From Parahaliea maris (GTDB taxonomy: Bacteria > Pseudomonadota > Gammaproteobacteria > Pseudomonadales > Halieaceae), in NCBI RefSeq assembly GCF_008064665.1, contig NZ_VRZA01000013.1, positions 1 through 41,155 on the forward strand: 41,155 nucleotides of DNA. The letters run 5' to 3'. Every line of letters begins with the position of its first letter. Within the stretch, counting starts at the first letter, position 1. The notes beneath the pieces are model-generated. The model saw nothing but the letters and a program-made list of their open reading frames with translations, had not been told where the DNA came from and did not search any database. A program made the translations under genes and the position numbers. Positions 9,005 to 19,340 of the stretch are shown in pieces.

Positions 9005-10720
9005 ATGCTGGACAGCTATCGTCGCTACCTGACCAACTACCACTCGGTGATTGCCTATGCCGTACTCGGCGTGATCGGCGGACTCGCTTCCGGGCTGGTG
9101 GTGCTGGCTTTCGAAACCGCGATTTCAGAACTGGCCGTCCTGTGGGGGGTACGCGACGCCGGCGAAGGCTTCGAAGCACTCCCCGACTGGCAGCGTTTCG
9201 CCCTTCCGGCTCTGGGTGCGCTGGCGCTGGGGCTCGTGTTCTGGCGGCTCAAGCCGGAAGACCGGGAAACCGGCATTGTCCACGTACTGAGCCGCATGCA
9301 CAGCGATTACGGCGTACTGCCCCTGCGCAATGCCCTGGTGCAGTTTATTGGCGGCGCTTTCGCCCTGGCCACCGGCCAGTCCGGGGGCCGGGAAGGCCCC
9401 GGCGTCCACCTGGGCGGCGCAGCCAACAGCCTGCTGGGCCAGCGCCTGGGCCTGCCCAACAACAGCCTGCGGGTCCTGGTTGCCTGCGGCACCGCCGGCG
9501 GTATCGCCGCGGCCTTCAACACCCCGCTCGCCGGGGTCATTTTTGCCATGGAAGTGATCGTGGCGGAGTACACAGTGGTGGGTTTTATCCCGGTGATGCT
9601 GGCGGCGGTATCGGCCTCCGCGATCAGCCGCCAGCTCGGTGGCGGCGCCGTGATGCTCAGCATTCCGGAGGTCGCACTGAATTCACTCTGGGAGCTGCCC
9701 TTCATCATTATGCTTGGCATCGTCTGCGGCCTGGCGGTGACCCTGTTTATCCAGTTAAGTCAGTTCGCCGCACGCGCAGCGCAGTGGCCAGTAGCGCTGC
9801 GCTTCACCCTGGCGGGTTGCCTGACAGGGGCCATGGCATTGTTCGTACCCCAGGTACTCGGTATTGGTTACGACACGCTGGAGCAAACGCTGGAGGGTAC
9901 GCTGCCACTGCAGTTGCTGGTGGCAATTGCCCTGTGCAAACTGCTGGCGACCAGTATCAGCTGCGGCATGGGCATGCCGATCGGCCTGATCGGTCCCAAC
10001 CTGCTGATCGGCGCCTGTATCGGTGGCGCGCTGGGTATCGTCGGCCACCTGTACGCGCCGGACCTGGCTTCGGAACACACCCTGTATATCACTATCGGCA
10101 TGGCGGCCTGCATGGGGGCGGTGCTGAATGCTCCCCTCGCGGCGGTGCTGGCGGTTATCGAACTGACCCAGAGCGCCAGCGTGGCAATGCCGGCCCTGCT
10201 GGCGATTATCGCCGCCAACCTGATCAACAACGGCCTGTTCCACCACCGTGCCGCGCACCAGGTTGTGATGCGGCAGATGCGCCGGGTAGTGCCGGACGAC
10301 CCGGTCAACCAGCTGCTGCACCGCACGGATGTGACCTCCAACATGGAGGTCAGTGTGGTCAAGGTGTCGGTGAACCTGGAACCGGCCAGAATGCCCACGC
10401 TGCTCAACGCGACCCCCACCTGGTGCCTGGTCACCCGGGACGGGGAGGATCTGTTCCTGCTGCGCGGGGCCGAACTGGCCGAGCGCCTGCGGGAGTTGGG
10501 TGATGTGCAGGAACCCGTCAACCTTTCGGACGTGGACTTGCGGCGCTGGTCGATTGCACCGGTCCCGGTACAGGCGACACTGCGCCAGGCCATGGACCGG
10601 ATCAAGGAACGCACGGTGGAAGCGGCCTGTGTCTACGGACGCGGCCCCAAGGGCAACCGCGTGCTGCGCGGCATTGTGACCCGGGAAAGCATCGAGCGCT
10701 TCACTCTCTCAAACCTGTAA
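9005..10720 (+). CDS. CLC-family chloride channel/antiporter with CBS region
   Basis: Inner-membrane anion channel or H+/Cl- exchanger of the CLC family. The 571 residues start at ATG 9005; the upstream open frame overlaps the argC promoter and is not protein-like. About ten hydrophobic segments fill residues 13-430. The filter motif GGREGP (127-132) keeps the gating glutamate (Glu130). The GSGIP motif of typical CLCs is replaced by ETGIV near 88-92, and the GxFxP motif by GLIGPNLLIGA. These changes mark a divergent subfamily, so the ion carried and whether it exchanges protons cannot be read from sequence. The C-terminal ~140 residues resemble a CBS pair. It is followed at 13 bp by hemJ. Confidence 0.9.
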   Translation: MLDSYRRYLTNYHSVIAYAVLGVIGGLASGLVVLAFETAISELAVLWGVRDAGEGFEALPDWQRFALPALGALALGLVFWRLKPEDRETGIVHVLSRMHSDYGVLPLRNALVQFIGGAFALATGQSGGREGPGVHLGGAANSLLGQRLGLPNNSLRVLVACGTAGGIAAAFNTPLAGVIFAMEVIVAEYTVVGFIPVMLAAVSASAISRQLGGGAVMLSIPEVALNSLWELPFIIMLGIVCGLAVTLFIQLSQFAARAAQWPVALRFTLAGCLTGAMALFVPQVLGIGYDTLEQTLEGTLPLQLLVAIALCKLLATSISCGMGMPIGLIGPNLLIGACIGGALGIVGHLYAPDLASEHTLYITIGMAACMGAVLNAPLAAVLAVIELTQSASVAMPALLAIIAANLINNGLFHHRAAHQVVMRQMRRVVPDDPVNQLLHRTDVTSNMEVSVVKVSVNLEPARMPTLLNATPTWCLVTRDGEDLFLLRGAELAERLRELGDVQEPVNLSDVDLRRWSIAPVPVQATLRQAMDRIKERTVEAACVYGRGPKGNRVLRGIVTRESIERFTLSNL

Positions 10721-10733
10721 CGGGACGCTATTC

Positions 10734-11153
10734 ATGCTCTGGCTGAAGGCTTTTCATATTATTTTTGTGGTCTGCTGGTTTGCCGGCCTGTTCTACCTGC
10801 CGCGTATCCTGGTGTACTTCGCGGAGAGTGAGCACCCCCAGGCCCGGGCGAAGCTGGCGCTGATGGCGCGGCGGCTGTACCGGTTTGTGACGCCGTTTAT
10901 GGTGCTGGCGATTGTGTTCGGGCTGGGGATGATTGCACTCAATCCCCAGTACTATCTGCAGGCGAAGTGGATGTGGTTGAAGCTGGCGGGTGTGGTGTTT
11001 CTGGTGGGGTACCATTTTCAGTGCGGGCGCTATGTGAAGGCGGTGAATGAGGACAGGGATTCGCGGTCGCATGTGTTTTACCGGTTTTTTAATGAGGTGC
11101 CGGTGTTGTTTTTGTTTGGCATTGTGCTGTTGGTGGTGTTGAAGCCGTTTTGA
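10734..11153 (+). CDS. hemJ: protoporphyrinogen IX oxidase HemJ
   Basis: Small integral membrane protein that oxidises protoporphyrinogen IX to protoporphyrin IX, the penultimate step of haem synthesis. Its 139 residues form about four membrane helices. The N-terminal signature [18 protein letters not shown] (8-25) carries the conserved His8 proposed as a haem ligand, and YHFQCGRY is also typical. The nearby hemL and hemB support the haem role. Third codon positions are unusually rich in T and G compared with the neighbours, for example many TTG leucines near the 3' end. The gap after it contains a palindromic element and no terminator that I can identify. Confidence 0.93.
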   Translation: MLWLKAFHIIFVVCWFAGLFYLPRILVYFAESEHPQARAKLALMARRLYRFVTPFMVLAIVFGLGMIALNPQYYLQAKWMWLKLAGVVFLVGYHFQCGRYVKAVNEDRDSRSHVFYRFFNEVPVLFLFGIVLLVVLKPF

Positions 11154-11221
11154 TTGCGGGTGGATATTCACTTCCCCAGCCCTGATAATTCCCGGCAATT
11201 TTCGTCGCAGCGAGTTAGACC

Positions 11222-11333
11222 GGCAGCGGGCCGCGGGGCCCCCTCCCGGACACGCCGTGAACCCATATATGGGGGCTTGTGTTCGACATCCATGTCTCAC
11301 ACAGTCCGTCCGGGGGCCCCACGACCCGCTGCC
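11222..11333. repeat. 112-bp nested palindromic intergenic element
   Basis: A compact nested dyad. The outer stem is 9 bp (11222-11230 with 11325-11333, GGCAGCGGG/CCCGCTGCC). The next stem is 9 bp (11235-11243 with 11312-11320, GGGGCCCCC/GGGGGCCCC), followed by 5 bp (11247-11251 with 11304-11308). Inside are two separate small hairpins: the perfect palindrome CCCATATATGGG (11262-11273), and GACAT-cc-ATGTC (11285-11296). The predicted fold is a stem ending in two arms, like a cloverleaf. Similar CCCAT-ATGGG plus GTCCGTCCGGGGG elements seem familiar from marine gammaproteobacterial intergenic DNA, but that is memory, not a search. No gene lies in the gap 11154-11397. Confidence 0.75.
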
Positions 11334-11397
11334 TCTGTGCCAACGAACGGCTTTCGGTGGTTCATTCCCCGGCCAGACAGATACTAGCAGGAGCTCC

Positions 11398-13699
<2,302 letters not shown>

Positions 13700-13704
13700 C
13701 CACC

Positions 13705-14307
13705 GTGAGAACCTTGCTGGCCCTCGCATTGCTCACCCTGGCGACTTACGCCAGCGCCGAGTGCGGCTGCCTCTGGGAGGGCAGCTTCGACAAGGTACAG
13801 GGCGGTGCCGACCTGGTGGTCAGCGGCACGGTGATCGACGCCCAGGGCAACTCCGTCGATCTCTACGTCGACCGGGCGCTGCGCGGTGGCAAGGACGCGG
13901 ATGAGGTGCGGGTCTGGCTGAAGACCGGGGACTATTGCCGCCCGGAGGCCGAGCTCTTCCCCATCGGCAGCGAGTGGGTCATGGCCCTGCACGAAATTAC
14001 CGAAGCCGTCCCCGGCGGTTTCAACCCCCACACGCCCAACGTCTCCTACGGGCGGGTCGGTGACTACCAGCTCTCGGCCTGCGGAGGCTACTGGCTGAGC
14101 CGGGAAGGCGACTGGGTCACGGGCAACCTGGTGAATGCGCCGCGCTGGTCGCGGGAACCGGAAATGACCCCGGTAATGGTCGACCTGGTGGCGGCCTACG
14201 TGCGCGGTGAAGTGGAGGCCGACGCCCTGCTCAAAGCCAGCAAGGAGGACCCGGCCCTGCGGGAGCTCAAGCTCAATACCAAGGCCTTTATGCGCGATAC
14301 CAATTGA
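13705..14307 (+). CDS. secreted cysteine-containing protein, possibly netrin/TIMP-like
   Basis: Not a family I can name with certainty. The 200-residue product starts at GTG 13705 and has a clear signal peptide (about 1-18, ending ASA before ECGC). The mature N-terminus begins with Cys-Gly-Cys. The next stretch (ADLVVSGTVI, then short beta-like strands, then WLKTGDYCRPE and GSEWVMAL) resembles NTR/TIMP-like domains, in which an N-terminal CxC is followed by a secreted/adhesive OB fold. Further cysteines lie in DYCRPE and LSACGGYW, allowing two disulfides. It lies five bases after hemB and is surely co-transcribed with it, but nothing in it points to haem synthesis. It could be a periplasmic or outer-surface protein. 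Confidence 0.6.
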   Translation: MRTLLALALLTLATYASAECGCLWEGSFDKVQGGADLVVSGTVIDAQGNSVDLYVDRALRGGKDADEVRVWLKTGDYCRPEAELFPIGSEWVMALHEITEAVPGGFNPHTPNVSYGRVGDYQLSACGGYWLSREGDWVTGNLVNAPRWSREPEMTPVMVDLVAAYVRGEVEADALLKASKEDPALRELKLNTKAFMRDTN

Positions 14308-14316
14308 GCACCCGGT

Positions 14317-14937
14317 TCAGCCGCGGCGCCAGGTGCGGCGTTGCGGATTGGGCCCCTCGACCAGGTCCATCAGCTCATCGAGCATCATCAGCGACAGCCC
14401 CCATATCCGCCGCCCATTATAGATGTAGCAGGGCAGGGTCATGCGCAGCCGCTTGCGCTGCCAGCTCATGGTTTCGCGCTGGTCGGTGTCCAGCAGGAAC
14501 TCCAGCGGCACCCAGACTACCTCGGCCACTTCGTGGTTGGGCCGGAAGTGGACCTCTTTTTCCAGCCGGAACACGAAGGGCGTGATAAACATGCTCAACA
14601 GCCCCCGCCGCGGCCGGGTCCGTATTTCGGAGAGCCGGCCAATGCAGGTGGCGGACTCCGCCAGATGTATGCCGATCTCCTCCTCCGTCTCCCGCAGGGC
14701 CACGGCATAGCCGTGACGGTCGTCGGGGTCCATCCTGCCGCCGGGGAAGGCCATGTGCCCGGACCAGGGATCCCCTTCGCGTTCCGCGCGCTTGATCATT
14801 AGAATGTGCAGTTCGCCCTTACGCACGCTGAGTATCATCGCCACCGCCGAACGCTGGCGCAGCCGCCGCAGCCACTTGCGCCGCGGCCGATGTTCCACCA
14901 GCCGGGATTCAATCAGTTGCAGCAGGGCGATGGGCAC
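14317..14937 (-). CDS. Nudix hydrolase, CoA pyrophosphatase type (NudL-like)
   Basis: Nudix enzyme probably splitting CoA or a related dinucleotide pyrophosphate. The core reads FPGGRMDPDD followed by ALRETEEEIGI, a Nudix box with the PGG-x-DPxD form of the CoA subgroup. WSGHMAFPGG upstream matches the CoA-specific signature region. GTG 14937 is used because AGGA lies eight bases before it; the frame is open to ATG 15009, which has no ribosome site. That gives 206 residues. It is convergent with the hemB-linked secreted protein (9-bp gap) and divergent from the ModF-like gene. The exact substrate is inference. Confidence 0.8.
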   Translation of the reverse strand: MPIALLQLIESRLVEHRPRRKWLRRLRQRSAVAMILSVRKGELHILMIKRAEREGDPWSGHMAFPGGRMDPDDRHGYAVALRETEEEIGIHLAESATCIGRLSEIRTRPRRGLLSMFITPFVFRLEKEVHFRPNHEVAEVVWVPLEFLLDTDQRETMSWQRKRLRMTLPCYIYNGRRIWGLSLMMLDELMDLVEGPNPQRRTWRRG

Positions 14938-15038
14938 GAGCGGGTTCCTGTATCGGCATTCGAGATAATCGGGCTGCAGCAGATTAAGCCAGCCCGGAAT
15001 GACACACACAAGTTTGGCACACAGGTCACAGAGATTTC

Positions 15039-16520
15039 ATGGATACAGCCCCCCTGCTTTCCCTTGCCGGCATCAGCCTGGTCTATCGCGCGCTCCCGGC
15101 CCTGCAGGACATCGATTGGCAATTCGATCACGGGCAGCAGTGGGCCTGCATCGGGCCCAACGGTTCCGGCAAGACCAGCCTGGCCCGCATTCTCAGCAAG
15201 CAGGCCACGCATTTCTCCGGGGAGTTGAACCGCGGTGACGCCCTGCAGGAACGCAGCGTGGCCTACGTCTGCTTCGAGCAGGCCCGGGCCCTCGTAGAGC
15301 GGGACAAAAAGCTCGACGACTCGGAATTTCGCGCCGACGCCTCGGACCCGGGCACCCGGGTACAGGACCTGATCCTCGGCGGGCGTGAAGCGGATGACGC
15401 ATTCCTGGGCTGGGTCGAGCGCCTGCGCATGGGCCACATCCTGCAGCGCGGCCTGCGCTATGTATCCACCGGAGAGATGCGCAAGACCCTACTCCTGTCC
15501 GCGATTCTCGCCGAGCCCGGCCTGTTGATTCTCGACAATCCACTGGACGGCCTGGACCGGGCAGCACAGGCGGAACTGGCGCGGATCATCGACGAACTGC
15601 TGGCCTCCGGCTTGCCGCTGCTGTTGCTGGGCCGCAGCCTGGACGGCATTCCCGCCGGAGTGACCCACCTGCTGGTGCTGGCCGAGGGGCACGTTCTGGC
15701 CAGTGGCCCCCGTCGGGAGGTTACCGCCAGGGCCGACGTACAGGCGCTGATGAATCCTCCCCTCCCCCCGCTGGGCGCCCTGCCGCCAGTCGCTGAACGG
15801 GCCTACACCCTTCCCACCGAAGGCCCATTGCTGGAACTGCACCGGGTCGGCGTGCGCTACGGTGACACCCAGGTGCTGGAAGGGGTGGAATGGACTTTCG
15901 AACGCGGCCAGCACTGCTGTATCGCCGGCCCCAACGGCTGCGGCAAAACCACCCTGCTGAGCCTGATCACCGGCGACAACCACAAGGCCTACGGCCAGGA
16001 CATCACCCTGTTCGGGGTGCGCCGGGGCTCCGGCGAGAGCGTGTGGGACATCAAGCAGAAGTACGGCCTGCTGGATACCCAGCTGCACCTGAACTTCAAA
16101 CAGCGGATGGGGGTGCTGGAGGTGGTGATCTCGGGCTTCTTCGACAGCGTCGGATTGTATGACGACTGGGGCGACCACCAGCGCCACCTGGCGCAGGACT
16201 GGCTGCAGGCACTGGGGATGGGCGATTTCCTGCGCGAGCGCTTCGATGCGCTCTCATTCGGTTTGCAACGCATGGTGCTGCTGGCCAGGGCCATGGTGAA
16301 ATCACCGGCCGTGCTGATTCTCGACGAGCCCACCCTGGGCCTGGACAGCCATCACCGGGCGCTCATGCTGCGCGCCATCGACCATATCGCCGAACACAGC
16401 GACACCCAGGTAATTTTTGTCAGTCACAGCGCCGGTGATACGCCGCTCTGCATCAACCAGTTCCTGACCTTCGAACCCGAGGGCGACAGTTACCGGGTGG
16501 TCTGTACCACCCGGGACTGA
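15039..16520 (+). CDS. modF: ModF-like tandem ABC ATPase
   Basis: A 493-residue soluble protein with two ABC ATPase halves and no membrane segment, aligning from memory with E. coli ModF (linked to the molybdate operon, precise role unknown). Half 1: Walker A GPNGSGKTS (39-47), signature STGEMRKTLL (143-152), Walker B LILDNP (163-168). The usual catalytic Glu is Asn167, and the switch histidine region reads LLLLGRS. Half 2: Walker A GPNGCGKTT (297-305), the ModF-like LFGVRRGSGESVWDIK, signature LSFGLQRMVLLARA, Walker B LILDEP with Glu430, and an H-loop FVSHSAGD. One site is therefore probably degenerate and one active. No molybdate transporter gene is adjacent, so the modF name rests on similarity only. 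It is convergent with lpoP. Confidence 0.82.
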   Translation: MDTAPLLSLAGISLVYRALPALQDIDWQFDHGQQWACIGPNGSGKTSLARILSKQATHFSGELNRGDALQERSVAYVCFEQARALVERDKKLDDSEFRADASDPGTRVQDLILGGREADDAFLGWVERLRMGHILQRGLRYVSTGEMRKTLLLSAILAEPGLLILDNPLDGLDRAAQAELARIIDELLASGLPLLLLGRSLDGIPAGVTHLLVLAEGHVLASGPRREVTARADVQALMNPPLPPLGALPPVAERAYTLPTEGPLLELHRVGVRYGDTQVLEGVEWTFERGQHCCIAGPNGCGKTTLLSLITGDNHKAYGQDITLFGVRRGSGESVWDIKQKYGLLDTQLHLNFKQRMGVLEVVISGFFDSVGLYDDWGDHQRHLAQDWLQALGMGDFLRERFDALSFGLQRMVLLARAMVKSPAVLILDEPTLGLDSHHRALMLRAIDHIAEHSDTQVIFVSHSAGDTPLCINQFLTFEPEGDSYRVVCTTRD

Positions 16521-16543
16521 GAGCCCTCAGCGGGTCAGAGCCC

Positions 16544-16999
16544 TCAGCGGGCCAGTTCGCGCAACTGCGCGCACTCACTGCCGCCGCGACAATACAGCAG
16601 GCCGCGTTCGGCAGTCGCCCGGGCCTGGCTGGCATCCCCCTTGGCGGCGTAGGTTTGCGCCAGGGCGAGGTACACCTCGGCACTGTCGGGGTCAATGCGC
16701 TGGGCGCGCTCCAGCAACGCCAGGGCCTGTTCGTAATCCCCCGCCCTGCTGGCCTGTTCCGCCCGGGCCAATAGCGGGCCATAGGCATTACTGGCATTGG
16801 GTTCGGGGGCCTGGGGCTGGACGGTGGGTTCAGCTGGCCGCGAGGGCGGCTCGCTCGGCTCTCTCGACTGAGGCTCTGCCCCGGGACGCGTTTCCACCGG
16901 CGCCGGGCGCTGTCCGGGGGCGCTGTAAATGGAACAGGCGCCCAGGCTGATAAACAGACTGGCCAACAGGGCCCGCTGGCAAAGTGTGCGGATCGTCAT
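16544..16999 (-). CDS. lpoP: TPR lipoprotein, PBP1B activator LpoP-like
   Basis: Outer-membrane lipoprotein of 151 residues from ATG 16999. The signal sequence ends in lipobox LGACS (Cys about residue 22). A proline/glutamate-rich linker follows (about 30-70), then tetratricopeptide repeats (AGDYEQALALLERAQRIDPD, then AEVYLALAQTYAAKGDASQA), and the protein ends in CRGGSECAQLRELAR. Its ATG overlaps the PBP1B stop (ATGA), so the two are translationally coupled. In P. aeruginosa a TPR lipoprotein encoded beside ponB, named LpoP, activates PBP1B. Architecture and linkage here fit that gene, so it should reach through the wall to stimulate the synthase. Assignment is by architecture and context. 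Confidence 0.8.
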   Translation of the reverse strand: MTIRTLCQRALLASLFISLGACSIYSAPGQRPAPVETRPGAEPQSREPSEPPSRPAEPTVQPQAPEPNASNAYGPLLARAEQASRAGDYEQALALLERAQRIDPDSAEVYLALAQTYAAKGDASQARATAERGLLYCRGGSECAQLRELAR

Positions 17000-19254
17000 C
17001 CGTTGTCTCCACTGAAGATCGACTGGAACCAGTCCTTTATCCGGTTCGGCCGTGAGGTACAGTTGGTGCGCCGGTGCGGTTCGGAGCCCTCGATGAAGGG
17101 CACGAGCCGGGCGTCTGGACAACCCTCACCCGTCAGCAGACCGCTGGTGGTATCGATAGAGTGCAGCTCCATGCCATCCGGCATGCGGTAGGCCAGCGAT
17201 TTCTGGCTGGACCGGGCCATGAAATGCGCCCACACCTTCAGGGCACCGGAGCTGCCGGTCAGGCCAGTGCCGCCGTTGTCATCCCGGCCTATCCAGGTCA
17301 CCGCCAGCAGGTCGCCGGAGAAACCGGCAAACCAGGAGTCGCGGCCATCATTGGTGGTACCGGTCTTACCGGCCACCGTCAGATCCTGGGGAAGATAGCG
17401 ATAGGCGCCGCGCCCGGTACCCTCGCGCATCACATCACCCATGGCATACAGCAGGAGGTACACCGCCTGCTGACTGACCGTGCGGTCGTACTCCAGGGGA
17501 TAGGGACGCTCTACCTCGCCATCGGCGTCCACCACTTCGCGAATACTGCGCAGGGGCATGCGGAAACCACCGGCGGCGATACTCTGGTACATGGTCGCCA
17601 TATCAATTGGCGAATAAGCACCGGCTCCCAGCGTCAGCGCTGGCACTTCGGGTATCTCACCGTCGAGGCCGAGGCGACGCAGGGTATCCACCACGTTTTC
17701 CAGCCCCAGTTCCATGCCCAGGCGAGCGGTGGCGAGGTTATAGGACTTCGCCAGGGCGTTGAACAGCAATACTTCACCGTGTTCCTGCCGGTCAAAGTTA
17801 CTCGGTTCCCACACCGAGTTATTGGGACCCGCCACCGACAGGCCGGTGTCGGACAACGGCGAGGCCAGGGTGTATCGGCGAGGCTGTTCGAGGGCCGTGA
17901 GGTACACGGCGGGCTTGAGCAGGGAGCCCGCTGGCCGGCGAGCATCCAGGGCACGGTTGAAACCGGCATAGCGCACCTTGCGCCCGCCCACCACCGCTGC
18001 CACCTCTCCGGTGTCGAAACGGGTCACCACGGTGGCCGACTGTAACTCGCCGGACTTGTCGAGCTGGCCGAGGATTTCGCTGGTGCTGCGTTCCACCTGC
18101 CGCTGCAGTACCGGGTCAAAACTGGTAAAGATATTGAGGCCGCGCTTGGTCAGCACCTCCTCCGCATAGTCCCGGCGCAACTGGCGCCGCACCAGGTCCA
18201 GGTAGGCGGGAAAGCTGTCGCGAATACGACTGGTGTTATTGAGCCCCAGGGGCATGGCCTGGGCCACGGTCGCCTGCTCGGGCGAAATCACCTGCTGGTC
18301 GGCCATGACATCCAGCACCAGGTTGCGCCGCTCGGTGGCACGTTCCGGGTTGCGCAGCGGATTGTACAGGGATGGCCCCTTGATCATGCCGACCAGCAAG
18401 GCCTGCTGATGCAGACCCAACTGCTCGATGGGCGTGTCGAAGTAATGCCGCGCGGCCAGCGCCAGGCCGTGGATGGCCCGCGGCCCTTCCTGCCCCAGGT
18501 AGACCTCGTTGATGTAGCTTTCGAGAATCTGGTCTTTGGGGTAGTGGAAATCCAGCAGCACCGACATCAGCAGTTCGGTGAGTTTGCGGATATAGGTGCG
18601 CTCAGGCGTGAGGTAGTAGTTCTTCACCAACTGCTGGGTGATGGTACTGCCGCCCGCCACCACCGAGCCGGAACGCAGGTTGCTGAAGGCGGCGCGCAGA
18701 ATGCCCGAAATCGAGAAACCCCAATGGTCGTAGAAATTCTGGTCTTCTACCGCCAGCAGACCGAGGCGCAAGGTGTCGGGTACGTCCTCCAGCCGCACCA
18801 GGATGCGGTCTTCCCCGTGGGAGGGGTAGATACCGCCGATCTGCACCGGGTCCAGCCGCATCAGGTCGATATTGCCGCTGCCGCCGCGCAGGTTGACCAC
18901 CCTGCCGCTGTTGAGGTCCACTTGCACCCGCCGGGCCGATTCCCGCTCGCCGGGAAAATCGAAGCCGCGGGTGAACATCTCGAAACGGTTGCCCTGGCGG
19001 CTGACCTGCCCCGGGTTGTTGAGGCGGCTCACCTTGCGGTAGCCGAGCACCTCCAGTTCGTAGGCCAGATCGTCCGGTGCCACCCGGGCGCCGACGAACA
19101 GTTCCAGCGGGCGGGCATACACCTTGGCGGGCAGCTCCCACATCTTGTCGGTGAAGGTGGAGGTGATCTTCGCATCCAGGTACACCAGTACCAGGCCAAA
19201 GGCGACCAGCAGGGTGACGAAGATTTTCAGCAGGGGACGGCGGGTTCTCGGCAT
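16996..19254 (-). CDS. mrcB: penicillin-binding protein 1B (bifunctional)
   Basis: Inner-membrane peptidoglycan synthase with glycosyltransferase and transpeptidase activities. ATG 19254 gives 752 residues; the open frame above it is not protein-like. There is a membrane anchor at about 8-25 and a UB2H-like region of about 40-150. The GT51 domain has EDQNFYDHWG (catalytic Glu170) and GGSTITQQLVKN (201-212). The transpeptidase has SLLK (nucleophile Ser444), SYN (504-506) and KTGT (629-632), all intact. The short cytoplasmic tail and lipoprotein-encoding partner gene are as in pseudomonads. It is transcribed divergently from the PfkB kinase gene. The 86-bp gap contains a GATAAT at 19303-19308 that could be a -10 for the latter. 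Confidence 0.96.
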   Translation of the reverse strand: MPRTRRPLLKIFVTLLVAFGLVLVYLDAKITSTFTDKMWELPAKVYARPLELFVGARVAPDDLAYELEVLGYRKVSRLNNPGQVSRQGNRFEMFTRGFDFPGERESARRVQVDLNSGRVVNLRGGSGNIDLMRLDPVQIGGIYPSHGEDRILVRLEDVPDTLRLGLLAVEDQNFYDHWGFSISGILRAAFSNLRSGSVVAGGSTITQQLVKNYYLTPERTYIRKLTELLMSVLLDFHYPKDQILESYINEVYLGQEGPRAIHGLALAARHYFDTPIEQLGLHQQALLVGMIKGPSLYNPLRNPERATERRNLVLDVMADQQVISPEQATVAQAMPLGLNNTSRIRDSFPAYLDLVRRQLRRDYAEEVLTKRGLNIFTSFDPVLQRQVERSTSEILGQLDKSGELQSATVVTRFDTGEVAAVVGGRKVRYAGFNRALDARRPAGSLLKPAVYLTALEQPRRYTLASPLSDTGLSVAGPNNSVWEPSNFDRQEHGEVLLFNALAKSYNLATARLGMELGLENVVDTLRRLGLDGEIPEVPALTLGAGAYSPIDMATMYQSIAAGGFRMPLRSIREVVDADGEVERPYPLEYDRTVSQQAVYLLLYAMGDVMREGTGRGAYRYLPQDLTVAGKTGTTNDGRDSWFAGFSGDLLAVTWIGRDDNGGTGLTGSSGALKVWAHFMARSSQKSLAYRMPDGMELHSIDTTSGLLTGEGCPDARLVPFIEGSEPHRRTNCTSRPNRIKDWFQSIFSGDNG

Positions 19255-19340
19255 GGGGTGCGAGTGTACATCAGCGCGCCTTTCATTTGGCAGCGGGATA
19301 CGGATAATAGCGGGCTCACTTAATGGGGGACAGACACAGG

